NCBI RefSeq assembly: GCF_014648435.1
Contig: NZ_BMRC01000011.1
Span: forward strand, 124,001 to 188,000
DNA from: Nonomuraea spiralis
Lineage (GTDB): Bacteria > Actinomycetota > Actinomycetes > Streptosporangiales > Streptosporangiaceae
Direction of reading: 5' to 3'
Length of the DNA stretch: 64,000 nucleotides
Below are positions 24,200 through 31,565 of the stretch, piece by piece; the stretch's first letter is position 1; each line of letters opens with the position of its first letter. Both the position numbers and the translations under genes were made by a program. The notes beneath the pieces are model-generated. The model was not told the DNA's origin and made no database searches. It saw nothing but the letters and a program-made list of their open reading frames with translations.

Positions 24200-25389
24200 G
24201 GCAGCAGGCGGATCAGCCGCCTGGCGGGCTCCTCCACGTAGCGGTGGGTGAGCCCGGCCATGGCCACCGTGATGGCGGTGACGGCGACCAGGTTGAGGAG
24301 CAGGTTGCCGGTCCACGGCTGCTGCCCGGTGAAGTCGTACCAGAGGTAGAGGATGACGAACTGCCACAGGAAGACGCCGTAGGAGATCTGGCCCAGGTAG
24401 CTCATGACCCGGCCGCCGAGCAGCTCGCGCACCCGGGTGGACCGTCCGGGCTCCAGCGCGGCGGGGGCGACCAGGCAGAAGGCGACGAGCGTGTAGAGGC
24501 CCTGCTCGTAGAACGCGGTCCAGATGCTGCCCAGGCCGACCGCGCGCGGCCCGGTGAGCGGCGTCGAGGCGATGAGGTACGCCAGGCCCGCGATGACCCA
24601 CAACGTGCCCCAGGAGGAGGCCAGGGCGGCGCTGAGCCGTCGCGCGCGGCCGTCCTCGGCCCTGGCCCAGACGGTCAGCACGGCCAGCGCCATGCCGGGC
24701 ACGAAGAACGTCCAGGAGCGGGGCAGCCACACGTTCATCCAGGGCCGGTAGTCGGGGAAGTACTCGAAGACCGTGTACACGTACGACAGCGCGCCGAAGG
24801 CGGCCAGGCCGACGAGCAGCCGCCTGGCCCTGGTCCGCAGGTCGGGGTCGCCGCGCAGGGCGAACCTGCGCAGGATCGCGGCCATGAGCGGGAGCGTGAG
24901 GTAGAAGGTCAGCTCGACCGCGAGGCTCCACATCTGGCCGAGCCCCTTCGGGCCGAGGCCGTACCACCAGGGGGTGATGTCGTAGGTGTGCACGAGGAAC
25001 AACATCTGCCCCCACGTCCACGGGTCGGCCCGGTGCGCGTCGCCCCACAGCAGCAGCGCCACGGCCACCACCAGCCAGTACGCCGGCATGATCCGGAAGA
25101 AGCGTTTCCACAGGTAGCGGCGCGTGTCCGGGGCCCGGTCGCCGAGCAGGACCTGGGCCGCCCACGGCCGGTACAGCAGCAGGCCGGAGAGCGTGAAGAA
25201 GATCGGCACGCCGATCTCGCCCCTGGCCAGCACGCCGCCCAGGAACCCCGGTTCCAGCGCCGTCCCCGCCTCCATGGACACGTGGAAGAGCAGGACGGCG
25301 AAGGCGGCCACGGCGCGCACGCCGTCGAGGGAGGTCTGGTGTCCTGAGACCACCGGAACCCCGCCCGAAGTAGAACCTGTTTCGGTCAC
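24142..25389 (-). CDS. Acyltransferase 3 family membrane protein (OafA-like, Rv0228-like)
   Basis: A protein of 415 residues with about ten helices. The N-terminal SLDGVRAVAAFAVLLFHVSME holds the family R-x10-H region with the catalytic His, followed by GEIGVPIFFTLSGLLLYRPW and the KRFFRIMPAYWLVV helix; the conserved LWSLAVE-type motif appears as MWSLAVELTFYL. Such enzymes O-acylate exported glycans or glycolipids. M. tuberculosis Rv0228, an integral membrane acyltransferase, lies beside the DUF3068 gene Rv0227c, as this gene lies beside 25510. It converges on the GT-C paralog B gene (58-bp overlap) and diverges from the second DUF3068 gene. Confidence 0.9.
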   Translation of the reverse strand: MTETGSTSGGVPVVSGHQTSLDGVRAVAAFAVLLFHVSMEAGTALEPGFLGGVLARGEIGVPIFFTLSGLLLYRPWAAQVLLGDRAPDTRRYLWKRFFRIMPAYWLVVAVALLLWGDAHRADPWTWGQMLFLVHTYDITPWWYGLGPKGLGQMWSLAVELTFYLTLPLMAAILRRFALRGDPDLRTRARRLLVGLAAFGALSYVYTVFEYFPDYRPWMNVWLPRSWTFFVPGMALAVLTVWARAEDGRARRLSAALASSWGTLWVIAGLAYLIASTPLTGPRAVGLGSIWTAFYEQGLYTLVAFCLVAPAALEPGRSTRVRELLGGRVMSYLGQISYGVFLWQFVILYLWYDFTGQQPWTGNLLLNLVAVTAITVAMAGLTHRYVEEPARRLIRLLPQRAAGSGSPKATALRQNA

Positions 25390-25404
25390 GTTTCCGCATC
25401 CCTG

Positions 25405-25418
25405 GTGACGTCGGTCAC
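25405..25418. promoter_or_regulatory. GTGAC-N4-GTCAC inverted repeat in divergent promoter region
   Basis: A perfect 5-bp inverted repeat with a 4-bp centre lies 16 bp upstream of the acyltransferase start and 92 bp upstream of the DUF3068/ubiA/dprE operon. The rest of this 120-bp gap is AT-richer than its surroundings, as expected for divergent promoters, but I could not fix -35/-10 elements. Confidence 0.35.
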
Positions 25419-25509
25419 TCGTCGCAATAACATACCGGCGAGTAGGTAGTTCGTTTCAGTACTTAACCACCCAAACAGGCGTCCGTGCACCTGCGCACAT
25501 GGAGGGTCC

Positions 25510-26430
25510 ATGAACCGGGTCGTCGTTGGCAGCGTTCTCATCGCCGTCGGGGCATTCCTCATCGTTCTGGCTCCCCTGGTGCGCCTCCAGGTCGCGCCCG
25601 CCTTCATGGCCGCCAAGGGCGACCAGTACAGCATCAGCAAGCTGCACGCCACCGGCGCCCAGTACTTCAGCATCCCCGACGGCAAGGTGCTGACCGCCGA
25701 CCTCGACATCATCGTCACCACGCGCGGCGACGTGAAGGAGGCCAGCGACGACCGCGTCGTCTGGGACGAGTTCACCGCCGTCAACGACGTCACCAACAGC
25801 AAGCCCGGCATCAACTTCAGCGAGCGGCGCAGCGCCTTCGACAAGCGCTCCGGCGTCGGGCTCAACTGCTGCGGCGTCAGCATCGACAAGGCCCCGGTCC
25901 AGCTCCAGGGGCAGATCTACAAGTTCCCGTTCGACGTGGAGAAGAAGACGTACCTGGTCTTCAACTCCAGCGCGGGCAAGGCGTTCGACGCCAGGTTCGT
26001 CGGCGAGGAGCAGGTCAACGGGCTCGCCACGTACAAGTTCGAGCAGACCGTCCCCGAGACCAGGACGCAGACCCTGAACGCGCCCGCCGCCTGGTTCGGC
26101 ATGGGCACCTCCGGCGACGTGCAGCTGAACCGGTTCTACTCCGGCACGGTCACCTACTGGATCGAGCCCACCACCGGCGCCCCCGTCAAGCAGGAGCAGG
26201 TCCGCAACGAGGTGCTCAAGAGCCAGGACGGCATCGAGCGCTCCAAGGCGTTCGTGGCCACCGCCAAGATGACCGACGACACGGTCAAGGGCCTGGTCGA
26301 CAGCGCCGCCGACGGCAAGAGCCAGATCATGCTGATCAGGACCACCCTGCCGATCGTGCTCGGCGTCGTGGGCGTCGTCCTGCTCCTGGGCGGCCTGCTG
26401 CTCGCCCTGCGCGGCCGCCGCGCCGTATGA
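25510..26430 (+). CDS. DUF3068 (PorA-like) membrane protein, copy 2
   Basis: A 306-residue protein with an N-terminal helix (VVVGSVLIAVGAFLIVLAPLVRL), an outer domain and a C-terminal helix (TLPIVLGVVGVVLLLGGLLLAL) followed by a short basic tail. The domain carries FDKRSGVGLNCCGVSID, FPFDVEKKTY and YWIEPTTGAPVKQEQ, all parallel to the copy at 20683. The pattern of one inner helix, outer domain and exit helix suggests that most of the protein is outside the cell. The start follows GGAGGG closely. It is the first gene of an operon with ubiA, dprE1 and dprE2, linked by stop-start overlaps, which ties the family to arabinose-lipid metabolism. Confidence 0.87.
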   Translation: MNRVVVGSVLIAVGAFLIVLAPLVRLQVAPAFMAAKGDQYSISKLHATGAQYFSIPDGKVLTADLDIIVTTRGDVKEASDDRVVWDEFTAVNDVTNSKPGINFSERRSAFDKRSGVGLNCCGVSIDKAPVQLQGQIYKFPFDVEKKTYLVFNSSAGKAFDARFVGEEQVNGLATYKFEQTVPETRTQTLNAPAAWFGMGTSGDVQLNRFYSGTVTYWIEPTTGAPVKQEQVRNEVLKSQDGIERSKAFVATAKMTDDTVKGLVDSAADGKSQIMLIRTTLPIVLGVVGVVLLLGGLLLALRGRRAV

Positions 26431-27314
26431 GCCATGGCGCGGTCGCGCGGCCCTGGTCGCCCGCGCCCGCACTGGCCCTGGCCAGGGCGGCCAGACCGCG
26501 ACAGTGGCTGAAGAACCTGCTCGTCCTGGCCGCCCCCATGGCGGCCGGGGTGCTCGGGCAGCCGGGCCGGCTGCTCGCCGCGCTCCTGGTCCTCGCCGCC
26601 TTCTGCCTGGCCGCCAGCGGCTCCTACCTGCTGAACGACGCCTCCGACGTCGAGGCCGACCGGCTGCACCCGCGCAAGCGGCACCGGCCCGTCGCCTCCG
26701 GCGCGGTGTCGGTGCGCACGGCCCGGGTGGCGGGCGTCGTCCTGCTGGTCCTCGCGCCCGCGGTCGCCGCGCTCACCGGCGGCTGGCAGTCACCCGCGGT
26801 GGTCGCCGGGTACGTCGCCCTGACACTGGCGTACACGACGTGGCTCAAGCACCAGGAGGTCGTGGACCTCATCGCGGTCGCCGGATGCCACGTGATCAGG
26901 GCCTACGCCGGGGCGGTCGCCGTGGGCGTACCGGTGACCGGGTGGTTCCTGGTGGTCGTCTCGCTGGCCGCGCTGCAGCTCGTGGCCGGCAAGCGCGAGG
27001 CCGAACTGCGCGCCAGGGGCGTGTCCGGCACGCGGGCCACGCTCGCCGCGTACCCGGCCGCCTACCTGACGCACGTACGGATCATGGCGTCCGGGGCGAT
27101 GATCGTCACGTACTGCCTGTGGGCGCTGAACGCGCACGATAACGTGTTCTACGGACTCAGCATCGTGCCGTTCCTGCTCCTCGTGCTCCGGCACAACCTG
27201 CTCGTCGAGCGGGGGAGCGGGGAGGAGCCCGAGGAGCTGGTGATCCGCGACCGGCCCACCCTCGTCTTCGCCGCCACGCTGGTCGTCCTGGTGGCACTGG
27301 GGATCTACGCATGA
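26427..27314 (+). CDS. ubiA: Decaprenyl-phosphate phosphoribosyltransferase (UbiA family)
   Basis: A 295-residue membrane prenyltransferase that would join polyprenyl phosphate and PRPP, the first committed step to decaprenyl-phosphoryl-arabinose. The first Asp-rich motif is LLNDASDVEADRLHPRKRHRP (Asn70 to about Arg87). The second region, TWLKHQEVVDLIAVAGCHVI, closely resembles the corresponding part of M. tuberculosis Rv3806c (LKHQ and IRAxAG). About eight helices are visible. The ATG at 26427 overlaps the previous stop (ATGA), and its own stop overlaps the dprE1 start in the same way. The neighbours dprE1 and dprE2 carry out the next two reactions, so the assignment over menaquinone-type UbiA enzymes is firm. 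Confidence 0.93.
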   Translation: MSHGAVARPWSPAPALALARAARPRQWLKNLLVLAAPMAAGVLGQPGRLLAALLVLAAFCLAASGSYLLNDASDVEADRLHPRKRHRPVASGAVSVRTARVAGVVLLVLAPAVAALTGGWQSPAVVAGYVALTLAYTTWLKHQEVVDLIAVAGCHVIRAYAGAVAVGVPVTGWFLVVVSLAALQLVAGKREAELRARGVSGTRATLAAYPAAYLTHVRIMASGAMIVTYCLWALNAHDNVFYGLSIVPFLLLVLRHNLLVERGSGEEPEELVIRDRPTLVFAATLVVLVALGIYA

Positions 27315-28627
27315 GCACGTTGCTCACCGGCTGGGGACGCACCTCGCCCACCCCGGCCGACCTGCGGCGTCCCCGTACCCTGGCCGAGCTGCGTGACCTC
27401 GTGCTGGCCGCGCCGGGCCGCGGGGTCGTCGCCCGGGGCCTCGGCCGCTCGTACGGCGACGCCGCCCAGAACGCCGGCGGCCTCGTCCTCGACTGCACCG
27501 GCCTGGACGACTGGAGCTTCGACGAACGTTCGGGCGTCGTGACCGCCGCGGGCGGGGTCAGCCTGCACGACCTGATGACGGCGCTGGTGCCCCGGGGCTG
27601 GTTCGTGCCCGTGAGCCCCGGCACCAGGCACGTCACCGTCGGCGGGGCCGTCGCGGCCGACGTGCACGGCAAGAACCACCACCGCGACTCCTCCTTCGGC
27701 GCGCATGTCCGCTCCCTCACCCTCGTGACCGCCGACGGCGCCGCCAGGGTGCTGCGTCCCGGCGACCCGCTCTTCCTGGCGACCGTCGGCGGCATGGGGC
27801 TGACCGGGGTGGTGGCGGAGGCGACGTTCGGCTGCGTGCCGGTCGAGACGTCGAGCATGCGGGTGGACGTACGGCGCACCGCCGACCTGGACGAGACCCT
27901 CGACGTCATGACCCGCACCGACGACCGCTACCGCTACACGGTCGCCTGGATCGACCTGCTCGCCCGCGGCCGTTCGATGGGCCGCAGCGTCCTGACCAGG
28001 GGCGACCACGCGCCCCGCGACACGGGGAAGCCGCCGGTCTTCGCGCCGCGCGCCCGGCTGCACGCGCCGCCGTGGGTGCCGGACGGGCTGCTCAACGGGC
28101 TCAGCGTGCGTGCCTTCAACGAGGTCTGGTACCGCAGGGCGCCGCGGAGCGCGACGGTCACGCAGGGCATCGCGCCGTTCTTCCACCCGCTCGACTTCGT
28201 CGAAGGCTGGAACCGCATGTACGGCTCGCGCGGCTTCGTCCAGTACCAGTTCGTGGTGCCGTTCGGCGCGGAGGGGACGTTGCGCGGCATCGTCGGGTCG
28301 TTGTCGGCGCACGGGACGGTGTCGTTCCTGACCGTGCTCAAGCGGTTCGGTCCCGGTTCGGGCGGTTTTCTGTCCTTCCCCGTGCCCGGCTGGACCCTCG
28401 CCCTGGACATCCCCGCCGGTCAGCGCGGCCTGAGCGGGCTCCTGCGCGGCTTCGACGAGCGCGTCGCGGCGGCCGGGGGACGGGTCTACCTGGCCAAGGA
28501 CGCGCGGCTGCGCGCCGACATGATGGCGGCGATGTACCCGGAACTGGCACGATGGCGGACCATCAGGGACGAGGCCGACCCCACGGGCCTGTTCCGCTCG
28601 GACCTGTCCAGGAGACTGCGACTGTGA
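27311..28627 (+). CDS. dprE1: Decaprenylphospho-beta-D-ribofuranose 2-oxidase
   Basis: A 438-residue FAD-dependent oxidase of the VAO fold, which oxidises the 2-hydroxyl of decaprenylphosphoryl-ribose. The FAD-binding part has GLGRSYGDAAQNAGG (about 43-57), PVSPGTRHVTVGGAVAADVH and GKNHHRDSSFG (about 100-130). The C-terminal substrate domain holds YLAKDARL, with Lys396 equivalent to the catalytic-site Lys418 of the mycobacterial enzyme. At the position of mycobacterial Cys387, the residue attacked by benzothiazinones, this protein has Ala364 (GWTLALDIP). The start overlaps the ubiA stop (ATGA), and the stop overlaps the start of a 36-codon reading frame. Confidence 0.94.
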   Translation: MSTLLTGWGRTSPTPADLRRPRTLAELRDLVLAAPGRGVVARGLGRSYGDAAQNAGGLVLDCTGLDDWSFDERSGVVTAAGGVSLHDLMTALVPRGWFVPVSPGTRHVTVGGAVAADVHGKNHHRDSSFGAHVRSLTLVTADGAARVLRPGDPLFLATVGGMGLTGVVAEATFGCVPVETSSMRVDVRRTADLDETLDVMTRTDDRYRYTVAWIDLLARGRSMGRSVLTRGDHAPRDTGKPPVFAPRARLHAPPWVPDGLLNGLSVRAFNEVWYRRAPRSATVTQGIAPFFHPLDFVEGWNRMYGSRGFVQYQFVVPFGAEGTLRGIVGSLSAHGTVSFLTVLKRFGPGSGGFLSFPVPGWTLALDIPAGQRGLSGLLRGFDERVAAAGGRVYLAKDARLRADMMAAMYPELARWRTIRDEADPTGLFRSDLSRRLRL

Positions 28628-28734
28628 ACCCCAGCACTTCGGCTCGGAGGGCGGCTTCCCTTCGGCGGGCGGCTTCCCTCCGGATCATGGCTTCCCTTCG
28701 GAGGGTGCCTTCGCTTCGGGAGGTGGCCGCGTGA
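28624..28734 (+). CDS. Small Arg-rich coupling peptide between dprE1 and dprE2
   Basis: An in-frame reading frame of 36 codons fills the dprE1-dprE2 gap exactly. Its GTG overlaps the dprE1 stop (GTGA) and its stop overlaps the dprE2 GTG (GTGA). The product begins VNPSTSA and continues with four six-residue units, RRAASL, RRAASL, RIMASL and RRVPSL, then REVAA. The repeats make a strongly basic, amphipathic peptide. No family is recognised. The perfect double overlap argues that ribosomes pass through it from dprE1 to dprE2, either as a real peptide or as a coupling device. An alternative is that repeat expansion merely pushed apart two genes that once overlapped. Confidence 0.5.
   Translation: MNPSTSARRAASLRRAASLRIMASLRRVPSLREVAA
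28645..28716 (+). repeat. 18-bp tandem repeat, four copies
   Basis: Four imperfect 18-bp units lie at 28645-28662, 28663-28680, 28681-28698 and 28699-28716, with a degenerate fifth reaching the dprE2 start. The period is a multiple of three, so the small frame that bridges dprE1 and dprE2 stays open whatever the copy number. Confidence 0.9.
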
Positions 28735-29471
28735 GGGACGCGCTCGGGGCCGTGGGCAGCGTGCTGCTGCTGGGCGGGCGCAGCGAGATCGGCATGGAGA
28801 TCGTCCGGCTGCTGGTCGGGCTCGGCGCGAGCAGGGTGGTGCTGGCCGCCCGGGGCGACCTCGCGCCGCCGGCGGGCCTGGACGCGGAGGTGCACGTCCT
28901 GCCGTTCGACGCGCTGGACGTGCGGTCGCACGCCGCCGTCCTGGCCAAGGCCGTGGACCTGGTGGGGGATCTCGACGTGGTGATCTCCGCGTTCGGCGTG
29001 CTCGGCAGCCAGGACGACTACGACGCCGACCCGGCCGCCGCCGCCGAGGCCGTCGCGGTCAACTACGGCGGCCACGTCTCGGTGGGCCTGCACGCCGCCC
29101 GGGTCCTGCGCGTGCAAGGGCACGGCACCCTCGTGATGCTCTCGTCGGTCGCCGGCGCCCGGGTGCGCAAGGCCAACTTCGTCTACGGCTCGGCCAAGGC
29201 CGGGCTCGACGGGTTCGCCCAGGGGCTCGGCGACGCGCTGCACGGTTCGGGCGCGCGCGTGCTGATCGTCCGTCCGGGCTTCGTCGTCGGCCGGATGACG
29301 AAGGGCCTGCCGCCCGCGCCCCTGTCCTCGACGCCCCGCCAGGTGGCCCTGGCCACCGTACGGGCGCTGCGGGAGGGGGCGTCGTCGGTGTGGGTGCCGC
29401 GCGCGCTCGGGCCGGCGTTCGGGCTGCTGCGCCTGCTCCCGCGGCCCCTCTGGCGCAGGCTGCCGCGCTAG
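28731..29471 (+). CDS. dprE2: Decaprenylphospho-beta-D-erythro-pentofuranosid-2-ulose 2-reductase
   Basis: A 246-residue short-chain dehydrogenase that reduces the keto intermediate made by DprE1 to decaprenylphosphoryl-arabinose, the donor for arabinosyltransferases. The nucleotide-binding loop is LLLGGRSEIGMEI (about 12-24, the DprE2 form of TGxxxGIG), and AFGVLG stands for the NAG motif. The triad is Ser139 (LSSVAG), Tyr152 and Lys156 (YGSAK). The GTG at 28731 overlaps the stop of the small upstream frame. It is the last gene of the DUF3068-ubiA-dprE1-dprE2 operon; a small hairpin follows. Confidence 0.92.
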   Translation: MRDALGAVGSVLLLGGRSEIGMEIVRLLVGLGASRVVLAARGDLAPPAGLDAEVHVLPFDALDVRSHAAVLAKAVDLVGDLDVVISAFGVLGSQDDYDADPAAAAEAVAVNYGGHVSVGLHAARVLRVQGHGTLVMLSSVAGARVRKANFVYGSAKAGLDGFAQGLGDALHGSGARVLIVRPGFVVGRMTKGLPPAPLSSTPRQVALATVRALREGASSVWVPRALGPAFGLLRLLPRPLWRRLPR

Positions 29472-29482
29472 AACCGGTTCCG
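29469..29482. promoter_or_regulatory. KstR-like operator, one mismatch
   Basis: T-AG-AAC-CG-GTT-CC-G agrees with the published KstR pattern TnnAACnnGTTnnA except for the last base. It contains the perfect palindrome GAACCGGTTC and overlaps the dprE2 stop region, 80 bp upstream of the nitronate monooxygenase gene. Confidence 0.4.
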
Positions 29483-29500
29483 GTACGCCGGGCCGTACCG
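29481..29500 (+). terminator. Possible hairpin terminator after dprE2
   Basis: CGGTACG and CGTACCG pair perfectly over a 6-base loop 10 bp beyond the dprE2 stop. There is no T-tract, so termination is only possible, not proven. Confidence 0.35.
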
Positions 29501-29507
29501 ACCGAAG

Positions 29508-29530
29508 GTTCTAGAGTAGAACGCGTTGCA
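29508..29530. promoter_or_regulatory. KstR-like operator with overlapping palindrome
   Basis: Positions 29517-29530 (TAGAACGCGTTGCA) fit the KstR pattern TnnAACnnGTTnnA exactly. It overlaps a second perfect inverted repeat, GTTCTA-N3-TAGAAC, at 29508-29522. The pair lies 32-54 bp upstream of the nitronate monooxygenase start. The match to a steroid-regulon motif is by memory of that motif, and the regulator itself is not in the window. Confidence 0.5.
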
Positions 29531-29561
29531 GTTCGGCGGTCGGGCGGCTTATCGTCGGGCC

Positions 29562-30668
29562 ATGCGGACACGTGTCACGGACATGTTCGGAATCGAGCTC
29601 CCGATCTTCGCGTTCAGCCACTGCAGGGACGTGGTCGCCGCGGTCAGCCGCGCGGGCGGCATGGGAGTGCTCGGCGCGCTCTACTTCACCCCGGAAGAGC
29701 TCGAAACCGAGCTCAAGTGGATAGACGACCACGTGGACGGCAAACCGTACGGGGTGGACGTGGTCATGCCCGCCTCCTACGAGGGCGCCGACTTCGCCCC
29801 CGAGGAGCTGGTCGGCCGCCTCCAGGCCATGATCCCCGAGGGCCACCGGGCGTTCGTCGAGAACCTGCTCGGCAAGCACGGCGTCCCGCCCCTGTCGTCC
29901 GACGCCGACCCCGGCAGGGTCCTGCTCGGCTGGACGGATGCCACCGCCCGCCCGCAGGTCGAGGTCGCCCTCCGCCACCCCATCGCGCTCCTGGCCAACG
30001 CCCTCGGCCCGCCCCCCGCCGACGTCGTGGACCTCGCCCACCGGCACGGCGTCAAGGTCGCCGCCCTCGCCTCGACCCCCCGCCACGCGCTCAAGCAGGT
30101 GGAGGTGGGCGTGGACGTCGTCGTCGCCCAGGGCACCGAGGCCGGCGGCCACACCGGTGAGATCTCCACCATGGTGCTCATCCCGCAGGTGGTGGACGCC
30201 GTGGACGTCCCCGTGCTCGCGGCCGGCGGCATCGGGAACGGCCGGCAGATGGCGGCCGGCATGGCGCTGGGCGCCGAAGGTGTCTGGACCGGCTCCCTGT
30301 GGCTCACCGTGGACGAGGCCGACACCCCCGAGATGGCGAAACGCCGCATCCTGGAGGCCACCTCGCGCGACACCGTGCGTTCCCGGAGCTGGACCGGCAA
30401 GCCGGCCCGCCTGCTCAGGAACGAGTGGACCGAGGCGTGGGAGGCGGAGGAGTCGCCCGGGACCCTGCCGATGCCGCTGCAGTTCATGCTCGTGTCGGAC
30501 GCGCTGCGCCGGATCGGCCGTTCGGACGCCTCCGAGCTGGCCACGTTCCCCGCCGGGCAGGTCATCGGCCTCACCAACCAGGTGCGCTCCACCAAGGACG
30601 TGATGTTCGGGCTCGTGGAGGAGTACGCGGAGGCCCTGGAACGCCTCGACCGGATCACCCAGGACTGA
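29562..30668 (+). CDS. Nitronate monooxygenase family flavoprotein
   Basis: A 368-residue TIM-barrel FMN enzyme of the nitronate monooxygenase/2-nitropropane dioxygenase family. Recognisable parts are the N-terminal ELPIFAFSHCRDVVAAVSRAGGMGVLGA, the catalytic-His region AQGTEAGGHTG and the phosphate-binding loop VLAAGGIGNGRQ with GAEGVWTGS. In actinomycete catabolic clusters members of this fold also serve as acyl-CoA-linked oxidoreductases in steroid breakdown (for example the IpdC-type proteins), so the nitronate activity should not be assumed. The ATG at 29562 matches the family start. KstR-like palindromes in its promoter and the nearby thiolase-like genes favour a lipid or steroid role. 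Confidence 0.82.
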   Translation: MRTRVTDMFGIELPIFAFSHCRDVVAAVSRAGGMGVLGALYFTPEELETELKWIDDHVDGKPYGVDVVMPASYEGADFAPEELVGRLQAMIPEGHRAFVENLLGKHGVPPLSSDADPGRVLLGWTDATARPQVEVALRHPIALLANALGPPPADVVDLAHRHGVKVAALASTPRHALKQVEVGVDVVVAQGTEAGGHTGEISTMVLIPQVVDAVDVPVLAAGGIGNGRQMAAGMALGAEGVWTGSLWLTVDEADTPEMAKRRILEATSRDTVRSRSWTGKPARLLRNEWTEAWEAEESPGTLPMPLQFMLVSDALRRIGRSDASELATFPAGQVIGLTNQVRSTKDVMFGLVEEYAEALERLDRITQD

Positions 30669-30692
30669 TCGTCCGGCTGTTACCGTTGGGGG

Positions 30693-31469
30693 GTGTCGGT
30701 CCTGTATGTGCCGTACCACCTCGATGAGCACCAGCCTGATCTCAACGTCCCGCTGCCCGGTGACGTCCCCGTCGCCGAGTTCGCCGTGGAGCTGCCCGGA
30801 CCCGACGTCTGGTCCCGCCTCGGGCAGCTCTACGACGCCGTCGCCGCCGCCGTCGAGCGGACCGTACGGGCCGGGACCCTGCCCGTCGTGGTCTCCGGCG
30901 ACTGCACGGTGTCGATCGGCATGACGGCGGGGCTGCAACGCGCCGGGCTCGACCCCTCGATCGTCTGGATCGACGCCCACGGCGACCTCCAGACGCTGGA
31001 GACGACGCCGTCCGGCTACCTCGGCGGCATGGCGCTGCGTTTCCTGCTCGGCTACCGGCCCGACCACGTCGCCGACCGGCTGGCCCTGCGCCCGCCGGCC
31101 GAGGAGCGCGTACTCCTCGTGGACGCCCGCGACCTCGATCCGCCCGAGGCCGACTACCTGGCGTCGTCGGGCGTGAGCCGGTCGGGCCTCGACGCGCTGA
31201 CGCCCGAGACCCTGCCGCCCGGTCCGATCCTGCTCAACCTCGACCTGGACGTCCTCGACCCGTCCTGCCTGCCGGGGCTGAGGTACCCGGCGGCGGACGG
31301 GCCCGGCGTCGCGGCCCTGCTGCGGGCCACGCGCGTGGTGCTGGACAGCGGGCGGCTCGCCGCCCTCAACCTCGCCTGCACCTGGCATCCGGGCCGTACG
31401 GACCCGGACGGCATCCGCGAACACCTGGTGACGACGATCCTCGCCGACCTGCGAGCCAAACAGGTCTGA
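30693..31469 (+). CDS. Arginase/ureohydrolase family protein with GDC variant site
   Basis: A 258-residue protein of the arginase fold starting at GTG 30693. Metal-site motifs are Asp94-Ala-His96-Gly-Asp98 (WIDAHGDLQT) and Asp184, Asp186 and Asp189 (NLDLDVLDP). The first motif, normally GGDHS, reads SGDCTVS, with Cys71 in place of the metal-binding His. The segment ETTPSGYLGGM follows the second motif. The Cys variant forms a recurring actinobacterial subgroup whose substrate is not known to me, so arginase or agmatinase activity should not be assumed. It lies 24 bp after the flavoprotein gene, probably in the same transcript. Confidence 0.78.
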   Translation: MSVLYVPYHLDEHQPDLNVPLPGDVPVAEFAVELPGPDVWSRLGQLYDAVAAAVERTVRAGTLPVVVSGDCTVSIGMTAGLQRAGLDPSIVWIDAHGDLQTLETTPSGYLGGMALRFLLGYRPDHVADRLALRPPAEERVLLVDARDLDPPEADYLASSGVSRSGLDALTPETLPPGPILLNLDLDVLDPSCLPGLRYPAADGPGVAALLRATRVVLDSGRLAALNLACTWHPGRTDPDGIREHLVTTILADLRAKQV

Positions 31470-31560
31470 GCACCCCGCCGACCCGATCCGTGCACCCCGC
31501 CGCCCCGGCCCCCGCGCCCCGGCCCCACCGACCCGGCCCCCGCGCCCCGTCCCGCCGTTC
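31470..31560. repeat. C-rich low-complexity spacer with repeated CCCCGGCCCC units
   Basis: The 96-bp gap between convergent genes is very rich in C on the plus strand, with two copies of GACCCGGCCCCCGCGCCCC-like sequence and two of GCACCCCGCCG. I see no gene or clear hairpin in it. Confidence 0.6.
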
Positions 31561-31565
31561 CTGCG

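Noticed and set aside
22406-25399. Open frame of nearly 1000 codons on the minus strand
   Set aside because: It lies opposite GT-C paralog B and in another frame of the acyltransferase; low-complexity product, no start signal.
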